DNA of 64,000 nt, from positions 1 to 64,000 of the forward strand of contig MU405355.1 in NCBI GenBank assembly GCA_022836615.1, read 5' to 3'. Both the position numbers and the translations under genes were made by a program. Below the pieces are notes generated by a model, which did not search any database, was not told the DNA's origin, and saw only the letters and a program-made list of their open reading frames with translations. Each line of letters starts with the position of its first letter. Within the stretch, counting starts at the first letter, position 1. The stretch comes from Annulohypoxylon bovei var. microspora. Taxonomy: Eukaryota > Ascomycota > Sordariomycetes > Xylariales > Hypoxylaceae. Of this stretch, positions 39,435-48,728 are shown one piece after another.

Positions 39435-39608
39435 TTTGAATAGTTGGTTGGTTTTAAAACGAATAATAAACGAGTGAATTGTTTGCTAAAGCGAGCGTTG
39501 GATGAGATGATGTAAACGAGTGTGTGTTGTGAGAGAGTGCTCAGGTTTTTTTGTGGTTTTAGTGCTGATGATGGAGAAAGAGAATTGATTGAGAGGTCGT
39601 CGACCAGA

Positions 39609-39618
39609 CTTATATATC
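39609..39618 (-). promoter_or_regulatory. TATA box of the hydrophobin gene
   Basis: On the minus strand the sequence reads TATATAAGTC about 180 bases upstream of the hydrophobin start codon. Strongly expressed fungal structural genes often have such a TATA, which would place the transcript start roughly 140-150 bases before the ATG. Position and sequence only; no expression evidence. Confidence 0.5.
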
Positions 39619-39727
39619 GAAAATCAGTCGACGTGTTCCCTATATTCCGGGCTCTTTTCTTTTCTGTCCTGAGACGCCGTCGTGCAGTTAAACGCCAATA
39701 GTCGTCATTCTTTCACCCTATAGAGGA

Positions 39728-40024
39728 ATGGTCTCCTATGATGATCGGCGAGTATTCGACGCCCTTGAGAATGGCTTGTCTTATACCGACAGCGCTACTG
39801 CGCGCCACTTGGGAGATTGCCCACCGCTTCCCCCAACACGAGCCTGTCTCGCGCAGCAAATTTTCAACTATTGCCATGAGCCTCAAGAGTCCTCGGCGGT
39901 CAATGAACTGCAATTGAAAGTCAGCCCGATGTCAAATGAGGAGTGGTGGAAATTGGAAGTGCCCGCTTCCGAGGACATGGCCGCGGTATTTTCTTGCACG
40001 CTATTGCGGACTCGAACATCTTAG
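39728..40024 (+). CDS. Possible small hypothetical protein (98 aa)
   Basis: An ATG-started frame of 98 codons, with residues such as SNEEWWKLEVPASEDMAAVF that read like real protein rather than low-complexity translation. No domain, signal peptide or family is recognised. It begins about 110 bases beyond the hydrophobin TATA box, transcribed away from it, so a divergent promoter is possible. It could equally be chance; length and lack of introns give no help. Confidence 0.25.
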   Translation: MVSYDDRRVFDALENGLSYTDSATARHLGDCPPLPPTRACLAQQIFNYCHEPQESSAVNELQLKVSPMSNEEWWKLEVPASEDMAAVFSCTLLRTRTS

Positions 40025-41780
40025 ATTGATTTGAAGTCCGGTCCCATTATGTGTATGTTAACAGTAGTTCAAGCCGGATCTCAAGTTGCTTCCAAGCATT
40101 TTGCTTAGTCTTGGCATCTCTACTGTTGGTCCTCGGTGACCAATAGGCAATTTCCCCTGAGATCCAAGATCTGAATTAGTTGTTGTTGCACAACGCGTGC
40201 GGCACGCGGCCTAGCAGCTATCACGCGAGTCCCTTTAGTAAGGTGAGATTCACGAGGGATAAAAGCGATAGCCCTTCTATTCTTCTATTTCATCCCTCTG
40301 AACCCAAATTCCTGTTCTTTATGAACAATCATTCTCCCCCCATTCTCTCCCTATCTACCTCAATTAGCAACCCGATGAATAGGTACATTTCAATCACGAT
40401 TCCGAACCCACCTGAACGACTCCATCTCATAACACAGGCCTACAGAACTAGCATATTATTGCACTGCAGAGCCTGTGTAAACGGTAGCTTCCGAGTTGCC
40501 CCGAATCTACGAGGTTTACGCCAGCCTTCCGAGACCAGCCAAGCAGAGACTCGGCCGTTACCCAGGTAGCGTGCCACCCTGGGCGAAATCGCATCAAAAG
40601 ATTTAGAAGAGTAGGCAATATTGGTTCGATCGCATACTATTGAAGAGTCCTTGTTTATTAGTGTATTGAGTAGCCTCTGGAATCTTTTATTCAACTCCTA
40701 CCTAGTTGAAGTTTCCGTCGGTTAAGATATGGTCCGGACACAGAATTTCTTACTAGAGACGAGGTAACGTAAAACCACGTCCCGCTGACTGATCGCCTAG
40801 CCGCTCCCCTAGGTCAGTCTTACCATCGTGAGATGCATCTTCCCCTCCATAACCCAACATAATCTGCCACTGCAGTGATTGTCTGCAATAAATGACACCC
40901 CGCAATGGTGAAGTGCCGGCTCCCGCCTTTTAGACATCCTAATATCCTAACCTGTGCCTTGGTAGGCACGCAGCCGCGGCTATGCATACGCCATTAAGTA
41001 GATGGCCGTGCCTAAGCGGCTCATAGATGATGACATCTATTTCACACTGAGGCTAGTTTGCCGATCTCCAAACCACATGGCATGTCGCGCCTCACAGCCG
41101 CCATGCTTCAAGCACGAGGCACTGCGGCTAGAAAGCTTTCCGCAGGGCACAATCTCACAGAACAGATGTTAAACCGCCCGAGTAAAAAGTAATTCTATAG
41201 TGTGCGAACTGATACGTAACACTAAAGTCTGTGTCAAAGTCGTACTACCTAGTAGGTCGTATCTTGAGCACCATCACTCAAGTCTCCTCATCCGTCATAT
41301 GATGTCTCACCCCCTACAAAAATTCCATCTGCTATCAATTATACCTAGGTGTGAGAGAGACAATTTGAGGCGAATTGATCGCTTCTTGGATCAACCTTGA
41401 TATTTAGTTAGGTAGTTGTGACCAATCCAAAAAACATCATATCAACTAACACAAAACCTGATCCCAGGGTCTCGGCCCATTAGAAGGTGTTGACCCGCAA
41501 CTATACCCGCGAGTTAGTCTTATGTATCCAACCAGATACGAACAAGTATTAGGCTCCGGGTATAGAGACTAATTTACGGATCGGATCGGAGTATTCTATG
41601 TCTGAAGGGTAAATCTACGGTAGACGACATCCGTTCCTCCCGTGACCTTGAATTTGTATCAGTATCCTTCATTACGAATTCTCGCATAAACACAAGTAAT
41701 TTCTCACCGGATTCATATATGTCTAAAATAAAAAACTATAATTTATATAATCTTCGAAAGGAATATATAAATTCAACGTC

Positions 41781-42029
41781 TTATTGAACACTCCAATACT
41801 GTATTATTCGTAGCATATGTCCCCACTCAGGCAATTTGATAGCCCACCATGTATCACGGTTCCCGTACCCCGTCGGACGGCATCGGGAACCTGCATATTC
41901 AGCAGCTGCAAGGCACTTAAAATTACGACCAAAGTAGCTATCCATCTGCTTTCGGGTCAGCCTATCGAAGGAAATGTGTAACGGTAGGTATTTTTGGTAT
42001 GACTCATAGCAATGATGATATTCTTCCAA
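41781..42029 (-). CDS. Possible small orphan protein or gene fragment (82 aa)
   Basis: The frame encodes 82 aa rich in aromatic residues (YFGRNFKCLAAAEYAG, DTWWAIKLPEWGHML) with natural-looking composition but no signal peptide or known domain. Upstream on the same strand a second frame begins MQKSFALPSLRRV and overlaps it in another phase, so this could be the last exon of a small gene or the remnant of a frameshifted one. I cannot place splice sites with conviction, and chance is a fair alternative. Confidence 0.2.
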   Translation of the reverse strand: MEEYHHCYESYQKYLPLHISFDRLTRKQMDSYFGRNFKCLAAAEYAGSRCRPTGYGNRDTWWAIKLPEWGHMLRIIQYWSVQ

Positions 42030-42483
42030 ACAACATCATACCTACAGTTATCGCAATTAAGCTGAACTTCGAGTACAGTAACTCTGCGTAAGCTTGGTAG
42101 TGCAAAGGATTTTTGCATTTTTCTCGGCTCCAAGTCCTATGTCGAAAGCAACAGTAGGTAGGTAGGTATATGCCAGGGGTTAGTATATGACTTCATGTTG
42201 TGTTAAGTAAGACTCTGTCCTTGGTACTGGAAGCGAGGTCGTTTGCTGATAGAGGCAGGGGAACTGGATCGATGGACCCAGACGATCTCAAGCAAACCAT
42301 TTTGGTATGAACCAATCAAGGCCGAGCCGTTCGTTTGCTGGTATTAATTGCAATATTGCGTATAGCCCCATGGGCGACTTAAAAGTAGGTAGTCAACCGT
42401 TAAAATCGACAACTAGCTGAGCCGCGTTACACACTGCAAGTGAATCTCAAGTATAGTCCCCCCGGTACTGGGGAACAACGAAT

Positions 42484-42529
42484 AACCCTGTGTCTTTTAT
42501 CAGGAAACGTGCGTATGAGACACAGGGTT
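42484..42529. repeat. Short perfect inverted repeat (12-bp stem)
   Basis: AACCCTGTGTCT at 42,484-42,495 is exactly complementary to AGACACAGGGTT at 42,518-42,529, with a 22-base loop. It stands in intergenic DNA about 450 bases upstream of the Ser/Thr-rich gene. It could be a protein-binding palindrome or a trace of a small mobile element. Confidence 0.7.
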
Positions 42530-42992
42530 GATGAAAATCGACCAATGGTCTAATGAGAACGACATCACGGCCTTGGTGTTTGGAAGATTCTGTCTTAGAA
42601 TCATGATTACTTTTGCTTAATTTTTTGAGCTTTGCGTTACTATAGCTAACAGCTACCCACTCTACCTAACTTGAAATTATCTGCAAGTTCAGACAGTCAT
42701 TCTATGAATCTCCCAATTCCATCGGGATGCCGCATGGATCTAAGGTCGTCCAGGCGTATACGGGCATAGACCCACACAACCTTCCTTGGGATGGTATATT
42801 TCATGCTGTCATAATATGTCAATAGTGATATGTATTTGCAAACGAAGTTATGTAGTATGAAATAGAAGGATATGGAGGTCTGTATATAAAGAGTGGAAAC
42901 GAGAAGTTTCCAAATCCTTTTTCTCGACAACATTTGCCTACCTACCTGAGGCATACACACTCGTTTATTCCCAATACCTTGACATGCTCATA

Positions 42993-45381
42993 ATGCGTCC
43001 TTCTACTAGCTTGGCCTTCATAGGTCTAGGGTATGGCACTTGACCTAGATATTAACAACTTTATGCTAACAGGATTAGCTCTACTCATGTCCATGGCCTT
43101 ACTCAACAACCAGAAACGTTTACCGTGACGACCACAGTGACGGCTTGCGGTGGTAGTTGCGCATCCACTGTGACGGTCTATAATGGCTGCTCTACTGGAC
43201 CACAGACGACACTTTCTGGCTACTCAACCACCACATTAGGATCTTCGTCAACAGCTGCCTTTGGATCATCTGCTTCAACTCATTCCTCTCTTACATCGTC
43301 GACTCTCCCTACCGAAACTGATACTATTGTGGTCCTAACATCAAGTTCCACTATCACTATCAGGGAGTCATTGACTGTAACAAGCATCCCCTATAGCTCT
43401 TCTACCTTGGCACACACTTCCACCACCCCTATTACCAGTCTTCCGGTGCCAACTCCCTCGTCTAGCATTGGAACAGTCATAATCTCGACTGTGGATACCC
43501 CACCAGCAGTTTCGAGCAGCACATGGTAAGTACCTACCTAGGAATTTCATACATTAAACCTTTTCAATTTTGTAATCATATACTAATAGTGTGTATAGCA
43601 CCGACGAATCCTCGACTGGAACTAGTTCGTTCACTGGATATAATTTAACTTCGTCAACACAGTCGCACACTGGCACAACGGGACCTTCTACTATTACCTC
43701 CACCATCACGGCTACTATTCCGAAGAGCACTCCAGGCAGTTCAACCGATACCGAAACATACGGCAGTTCCGGTACGGATGCATACGGCACAACTACCTCC
43801 AGCCAGAGCCATCCTGTTCCAACTCTGTCTAGCACAGGCTCATCAACCATCTATTCGAACTCTACTGCTAGCACTTGGACTTGGTCTAATACCTACTCGG
43901 CTTCTTCATATTCGACGTTGAGCACCGGAACTACCGTAACAGGTACCAACCCCTGGCCAATCACGTTGTCCTCACCAAGCGGATCTGCTAGTACCGAGAC
44001 AACCGTCTCCACATATAACAGCTCATCTAGCTCTACCGGAACAGAGACATTTCCAACGATTCATTCGAGTACTAGTTCCTTCGGCGGGTGGAGCACCACT
44101 GTTACTATAGACGTATCGAGTAGTTGGCCAACCTCGGAGACTATTCAATTCAGTACCGCGAGCCCTAGCTATGGATCAGTCTCGTCGTCGACATATGGCG
44201 TGTCTACTCTAACCTCCACGGTTACGGCTTCCATTCCTTCTACTTTTGGCAGCTCCGGGACTTCTCCAGAGACTGGAACTTCTCCCATCTCATCAAGCAC
44301 GCTTAGTACCGAGTCATACTCGTCGTCCGGCCCAGAGGGTAGCACAAGCACCTCGAGCACACCCTCCCATAGCTACTCCGGACCGACTGGCACTACTTCC
44401 TCTACGATCTCTACTGCTACTTATAGTACGCTCTCCACAGCAACATCACCAAGTGCTTCCGCTTCTATAACTTGCGTACACCAAGCAGGCGGCTACAGCT
44501 ATGTCTGCGAAAGCGTGCCAGCGCCATCGTCGTCTTCGACTTCGACCTATAGCGCCAACACCAGCTCAAGTAGCACTTACTCGCCAATCGCAACTCCCAC
44601 CACTTGGTCGGTGCACTTCACCAGCACGTCCACCGTGACGGTCAACGCTCCTAGCACTATCCCCGTTTCCTCCGCCGGGGGCACGGACGCCGTTACCGGT
44701 AGCAGCAGCACATCGTCCTCGGCGGACGAGTACCCAACCCTGCCGCCTCCAGGAGCCAGCACCGCGACCTACACGACCGGAAGCGCGGATGCCGTGACCG
44801 GCAGTTCGTATTCGACGCGCAGCTCTGAGACATACCCCGCCTTCTCGTCCACCTCCGCTTCTGGCTACCCGACCAGCATACCAGGCCCTAGCACCAGCAC
44901 ACTGACGCTGCCTCCCCCGGCGTCGACGTCTGTCTACACTTCCACCGCGGGCGGCTCCGATGCCGTGACTGCGCCGTCGTCTACATCTACATCATCATCG
45001 CCTTCATTCACGACGACGTGTATTGCCGGAGGCTACGGCCGCTCAGCCATCTGCTACACGATCGAGCCCGAGATCGCGACTAGCGTAGCCTCTTCCGCGG
45101 CCGCAGCGACGGCCCCATCCGTCCCCACCACGCTGGTCACTTACCCGCAGTCTACGTCTACGCCTAGCTCGACGGGCGCCGGGTACCCCACCGCGAAGCC
45201 GGAGAAGTTTGGGGACGGCGAGGACAAGCATCACGACGCTTCCCATTTCAAGGGCGGGCATGATGATGACCATAGCGCCGACTGGACGTGGTGGGGCGGC
45301 GGTCACAAGACGCGTCGTCGGGAGGGCGAGGGCGAGGGTAAGGTCGTGGAGCGCTTGCGCCGGAGCTGGAGAATGGTCTAA
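42993..45381 (+). CDS. Secreted Ser/Thr-rich cell-wall-type protein
   Basis: Exons 42993-43030, 43073-43525 and 43590-45381 give 760 aa. The first intron (42 bp, GTATGG...GCTAACAG) is inferred because the frame upstream of exon 2 runs into a stop; the second (64 bp, GTAAGT...TACTAATAG) is clear. The N-terminus MRPSTSLAFIGLGISSTHVHG is a plausible but short signal peptide; an in-frame ATG at 42,984 would add three residues. The body is overwhelmingly Ser, Thr, Pro and Ala, typical of O-mannosylated wall proteins. A Cys-containing start (TACGGSCASTVTVYNGC) and two similar Cys modules near residues 459 (TCVHQAGGYSYVC) and 641 (TCIAGGYGRSAIC) break the pattern, as do three DAVT units (~531-620). 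The tail is charged (HHD, HDDDH, RRREGEGEGK) and lacks a GPI signal. Function, perhaps adhesion or wall structure, is inferred. Confidence 0.75.
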
Positions 45382-46149
45382 CGGTACCTACCTGGGTACC
45401 TAATGAGATCAAATGAACCGTCCCCCTCTCCTTTCCTCACCAGCACAGCACGTCACGTAGACTAATGGCGGAGGAGGGGAAAGGAGGGTCGTACAAAAGG
45501 GAGGGGTTGGATGTATACTTCGCTTCTTGCCACTCATTCATTCCGTTGAACTTGGAACTATTTTCATTTCTCGGGCTTTTTCTTTTTTCTTTTTGCTTTT
45601 TCTGTGGAGATACACAACGCGTCCTAAGTCGCGATGCTAGAAAAGAGGATTTGGATCTGGTAGAGATGAGTTTTAAGATAATGTTCGTGTCACGAAATCT
45701 ATTGGCTCTCTTACTTAGTATTATTACCTACCTACCCACCGACGGGTATGAGCTGCTGCATGTCGATGTAAATGTAAATGTGAATGTGAAGGGTGCCTAA
45801 ATTTTGGCATGGCTGACCGGCATGGGAAGCTGCGTGTTTTTTTCTTCCCCGGCTATGATAGCCGCTCGAGAGTCCGATAGGCGACAATCGATGATGGTAG
45901 GATGCCTTGTTTGTTCGCCACTCCCAAACTACTTTGCCCATACGGAGCTATTTGCTTATCATACCTTTACTCGAATGGGATAGGCAGGACGTTACATAAG
46001 AATAATGAATCTCATCCTTCGTCTGCTAAATGAGTTGGAGACACCGCATATTTTTCGACCCGGCTGAAGATTCCAACCCAACACCAACTTAGCAACCGAA
46101 AGATCCCGTGAAAAGCGAGTTATGAAAATATACCGCACTCTACTCCGAG
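45382..46149. other. Intergenic region downstream of the Ser/Thr-rich gene
   Basis: Probably its 3' untranslated region plus spacer. A 111-codon frame at 45,465-45,800 is hydrophobic in its middle but ends in a GTAAATGTAAATGTGAATG-type repeat and shows no family, so it is not called. TACCTACC words occur at 45,384 and 45,725. Confidence 0.5.
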
Positions 46150-46352
46150 CAGAATGGAGTCAGATTAAGTGCCCCATGTGCTAATGCTACTGTATGGGAC
46201 TGTGTATAGAACTATCCCCTACTTTCCCATATAGGTAACTAACACGTGCTATAACCAGCTGTGCGGGGCGGCTGTGTAACGCAGGGGATAATTCTGCACA
46301 CAGTCCCATACAGTAGCATTAGCACATGGGGCACTTAATCTGACTCCATTCT
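46150..46352. mobile_element. MITE with ~70-bp terminal inverted repeats
   Basis: Bases 46,151-46,220 and 46,283-46,352 are inverted repeats. The outer 55 bases are perfectly complementary (they start AGAATGGAGTCAGATTAAGT), and the inner 15 have three mismatches. The core is only about 60 bases and non-coding. The element is flanked by TCCGAG on both sides (46,144-46,149 and 46,353-46,358), a possible 6-bp target duplication, although ends and duplication can be drawn a base or two differently. Such a short, non-coding element with long arms is a miniature inverted-repeat transposable element mobilised by a transposase elsewhere. The near-perfect arms suggest recent insertion and no RIP. Confidence 0.85.
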
Positions 46353-46732
46353 TCCGAGTTGGCTATAGCGGAATACGTAAGTGCTAGCTATGCTTGACCC
46401 ATTATGTTTAGCATAATTATCTCGGATGTGCGATAGTGGATGAAACCGTGACCCAAATATCTTCCCGAATAAACTCTCACATTCAAAGAGGATTTCGCAT
46501 CAGGTTGTTTCGTGTTTTAGTTGTTGTTGGGATTGGAAGGGATTGGATCATTGAAAGTCTTCGTTGGAGTCGAATCGCCCAGAAACGCCCCCCTGGCATT
46601 TGACCCACATTTAACTTGAAGAGGTTAGGCTCTTATCGCGCTACCATGCACGTATGTATTGATGTACCTGCCTAGCTTCAAAAATGTAAATTGCGGCTGC
46701 TCCGGAAATTCGTGGCTGATTGTCCGTTTGCT

Positions 46733-46788
46733 GTTGCCCGTTGCCCGTTGCCCGTTGCCCGTTGCCCGTTGCTCGTTGCCTATTGCCT
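46733..46788. repeat. 7-bp tandem repeat (GTTGCCC), eight units
   Basis: Five exact GTTGCCC units at 46,733-46,767 are followed by three variants (GTTGCTC, GTTGCCT, ATTGCCT). This is a simple microsatellite in intergenic DNA. Confidence 0.9.
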
Positions 46789-46860
46789 TATCGATTTCTT
46801 ATTCCTGAAGCTGATGATGAAGTCTCGGACTGTTCTGCGACCTCAAATCCGTACTCCATT

Positions 46861-46912
46861 CATAATCCACACCTCCTTACACTTTTCATAATCCACACCT
46901 CCTTACACTTTT
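46861..46912. repeat. 26-bp tandem duplication
   Basis: The sequence starting CATAATCCACACCTCCTTAC at 46,861 is repeated exactly from 46,887. It is a simple head-to-tail duplication just after the heptamer array. Confidence 0.85.
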
Positions 46913-48598
46913 CACTTGGAGATACGAAAAAGTAAGACACAGCCTCAGCTCTGACATTGTTATACAATCCCTATTCTTCTCACTTGTCCCCCCACTCCCG
47001 ATTTCTTTATCTTTGTTCCTTATTCCTTCATTAAATCTAACCTACGTATTACATACATTATACGCGTACATTATCGTTATTTCCCTTTTTCTTCTTACGT
47101 CGTACCTTTCAGCCTTGGCGACACTTACCTTTTCGGGAACATTCTCAGAGTTACAATGCGGCTAGTGGGTAGTGCGGAGACAAGTGTGAGCAGGGGTTTA
47201 TAATTGGATGAGCGGGAAGACAAGGATCTCTTGAGCTCGACATTGTGTGGAGGATTTTTTTTCTCTTCAGATTTTGTATGGGAGCTCTATGAGTGGATAG
47301 AGTTGGTACAAAATGGACTTGTCACGGAACAACCTCTGCTTCTATTATCCCATCGTGAAAGTGCGAAGGGGCGAAAGTAGAAAGAAAGTGGAAGTGGATA
47401 TGGAAGTGGCAGTGACAGCATCAGGAGGACAAGCCGACGGGCAAGAACGGGTCTAGTCTAGCAGGTCCCATCTCTCCAGCTTGCACTTGCAGATTCCCAA
47501 ATGTTCTTGGTTCTTGCAGTATTGGAAGTACGAAAACGGGCTAATCAACAGTCCCCATTTTCAATGCGATGCCAAAGCCATTGGAAAGGTAGGTACGATG
47601 TCCACAGTTACTATCGTGAGTTTTCATTGGACAAATACCTAGCCCTAAACTGTAAGAAATGTAGGAAGACTGGATGTATGTACAATACCTGGAACTGGGG
47701 TACAAATCCAATATGTAGGTACATACGATACATACGATATAATACCGTTAAAGAAGTCATCATCACAATCGGCCAACCCTCACCTCAAGTCCACCTGCAC
47801 CCTCTCTCTCTCTCTTCCCACACACTCTCTTCTATTTTCCTGCCTACTACTCCTTTCACTTTTGTTGTTGTTTACTCACACCTGTTTTTCTTTCCCCCCT
47901 TCCCTTTTCTTCTTCCCTCTTTTCTATTTCCTTCCCATATTTCTTCGGGGTTTTCTAGCATCACATCGGGTATAGTTTTTGCGCATCGGCCTGCATCGTC
48001 GCATTTAAGTAACCTAGTCCTATACCCGCCAACCATCACGATCTCTCTCGCATGTATCGCATGTATCGCCAACTATGATTTAGACTAGAGTTTCGCCCCA
48101 ATCGGCCTAAACCACTCCAGAGTTAACTTCTAGTCGTGGATCTATCCTTGTTGAAGCTCACATCTACTCAAAGCAATCTCTTCGCCGATGCGCATACCCT
48201 TTGCGACAAAGAAATACCGTAGACAAATACCTACCAGCTATCATTCTACCTTTAACTTACCTTACCTTTGCCTTACCTTTGCCTTACCTTAGACTTTACC
48301 TAAATTGTCGGTCCTTCACGTCACAATCTTCCTGGTTTCTGTATATGTGACAATAGCAGAACCACGTGCGCTTCTTCCTAGTGGTTGCCCAAACTCTTAT
48401 ATCTTTGATGGTTACTAGTTAGGCAATACTAGTAGCTCTCATATTCACTCTATTCCTCTGTTGATCAAGCTCTCTTTTCATCCTAGCATACCTATCGCAG
48501 CCCAAGAAGTCGACAGCTTCTCTCATCCCTGTCAACGTCGCACTTGTTAGTTACGATGAGTTAGGAACATAAGACAAGATTGAGAACAGCCACACCCC

Positions 48599-48620
48599 CG
48601 ATTCCTTATAGAAGGAATCG
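48599..48620. repeat. Hairpin in the INO80 leader region
   Basis: CGATTCCTT and AAGGAATCG are perfectly complementary around an ATAG loop. The centre lies about 120 bases upstream of the INO80 start codon, so it is probably transcribed and could form an RNA stem. No function is known. Confidence 0.6.
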
Positions 48621-48635
48621 CGTTTGTAAGTGAGA

Positions 48636-48677
48636 GCTGAGCTGAGTCGAGTTGAGTTGAGTTGAGTTGAGGGTTGA
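48636..48677. repeat. Pentamer microsatellite (GAGTT)n before INO80
   Basis: A run of GAGCT, GAGTC and GAGTT units followed by purine-rich sequence ends about 50 bases before the INO80 ATG. It is probably part of the 5' untranslated region and likely variable between strains. Confidence 0.7.
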
Positions 48678-48728
48678 AGGGGAAAGAAAAGAAAAGAGAG
48701 AAGAGGCAAAAAAGGAAAAAGAAAGAAG

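Larger units (their letters stand above)
40025..42983. other. Long intergenic region, no confident gene
   Basis: Nearly 3 kb with only short, unrecognised frames, of which 41,781-42,029 (-) is listed separately with low confidence. It contains TACCTAGGTA-like words (41,249, 41,346, 42,153, 42,936) and a 12-bp perfect hairpin at 42,484-42,529. No tRNA or transposon relic is visible. Confidence 0.55.
46353..48728. other. Intergenic region upstream of INO80
   Basis: About 2.4 kb without a gene I can support. It has a heptamer array and a 26-bp duplication (46.7-46.9 kb), pyrimidine-rich stretches (47,800-47,940) and, near the INO80 start, a hairpin and pentamer repeat. The 195-codon frame at 47,501-48,088 crosses CT-rich low-complexity DNA and is not called. 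The last several hundred bases are probably INO80 promoter and leader. Confidence 0.5.

Noticed and set aside
40180..40569. 129-codon frame
   Set aside because: Composition looks like random intergenic translation; no domain, signal peptide or neighbouring exons.
42697..42960. 87-codon minus-strand frame
   Set aside because: No domain, and it overlaps the probable promoter of the Ser/Thr-rich gene.
45465..45800. 111-codon frame with a hydrophobic middle
   Set aside because: It ends in a short repeat and lies directly after the Ser/Thr-rich gene, most likely in its 3' untranslated region.
47501..48088. 195-codon frame upstream of INO80
   Set aside because: Much of it translates CT-rich low-complexity sequence; no family similarity.
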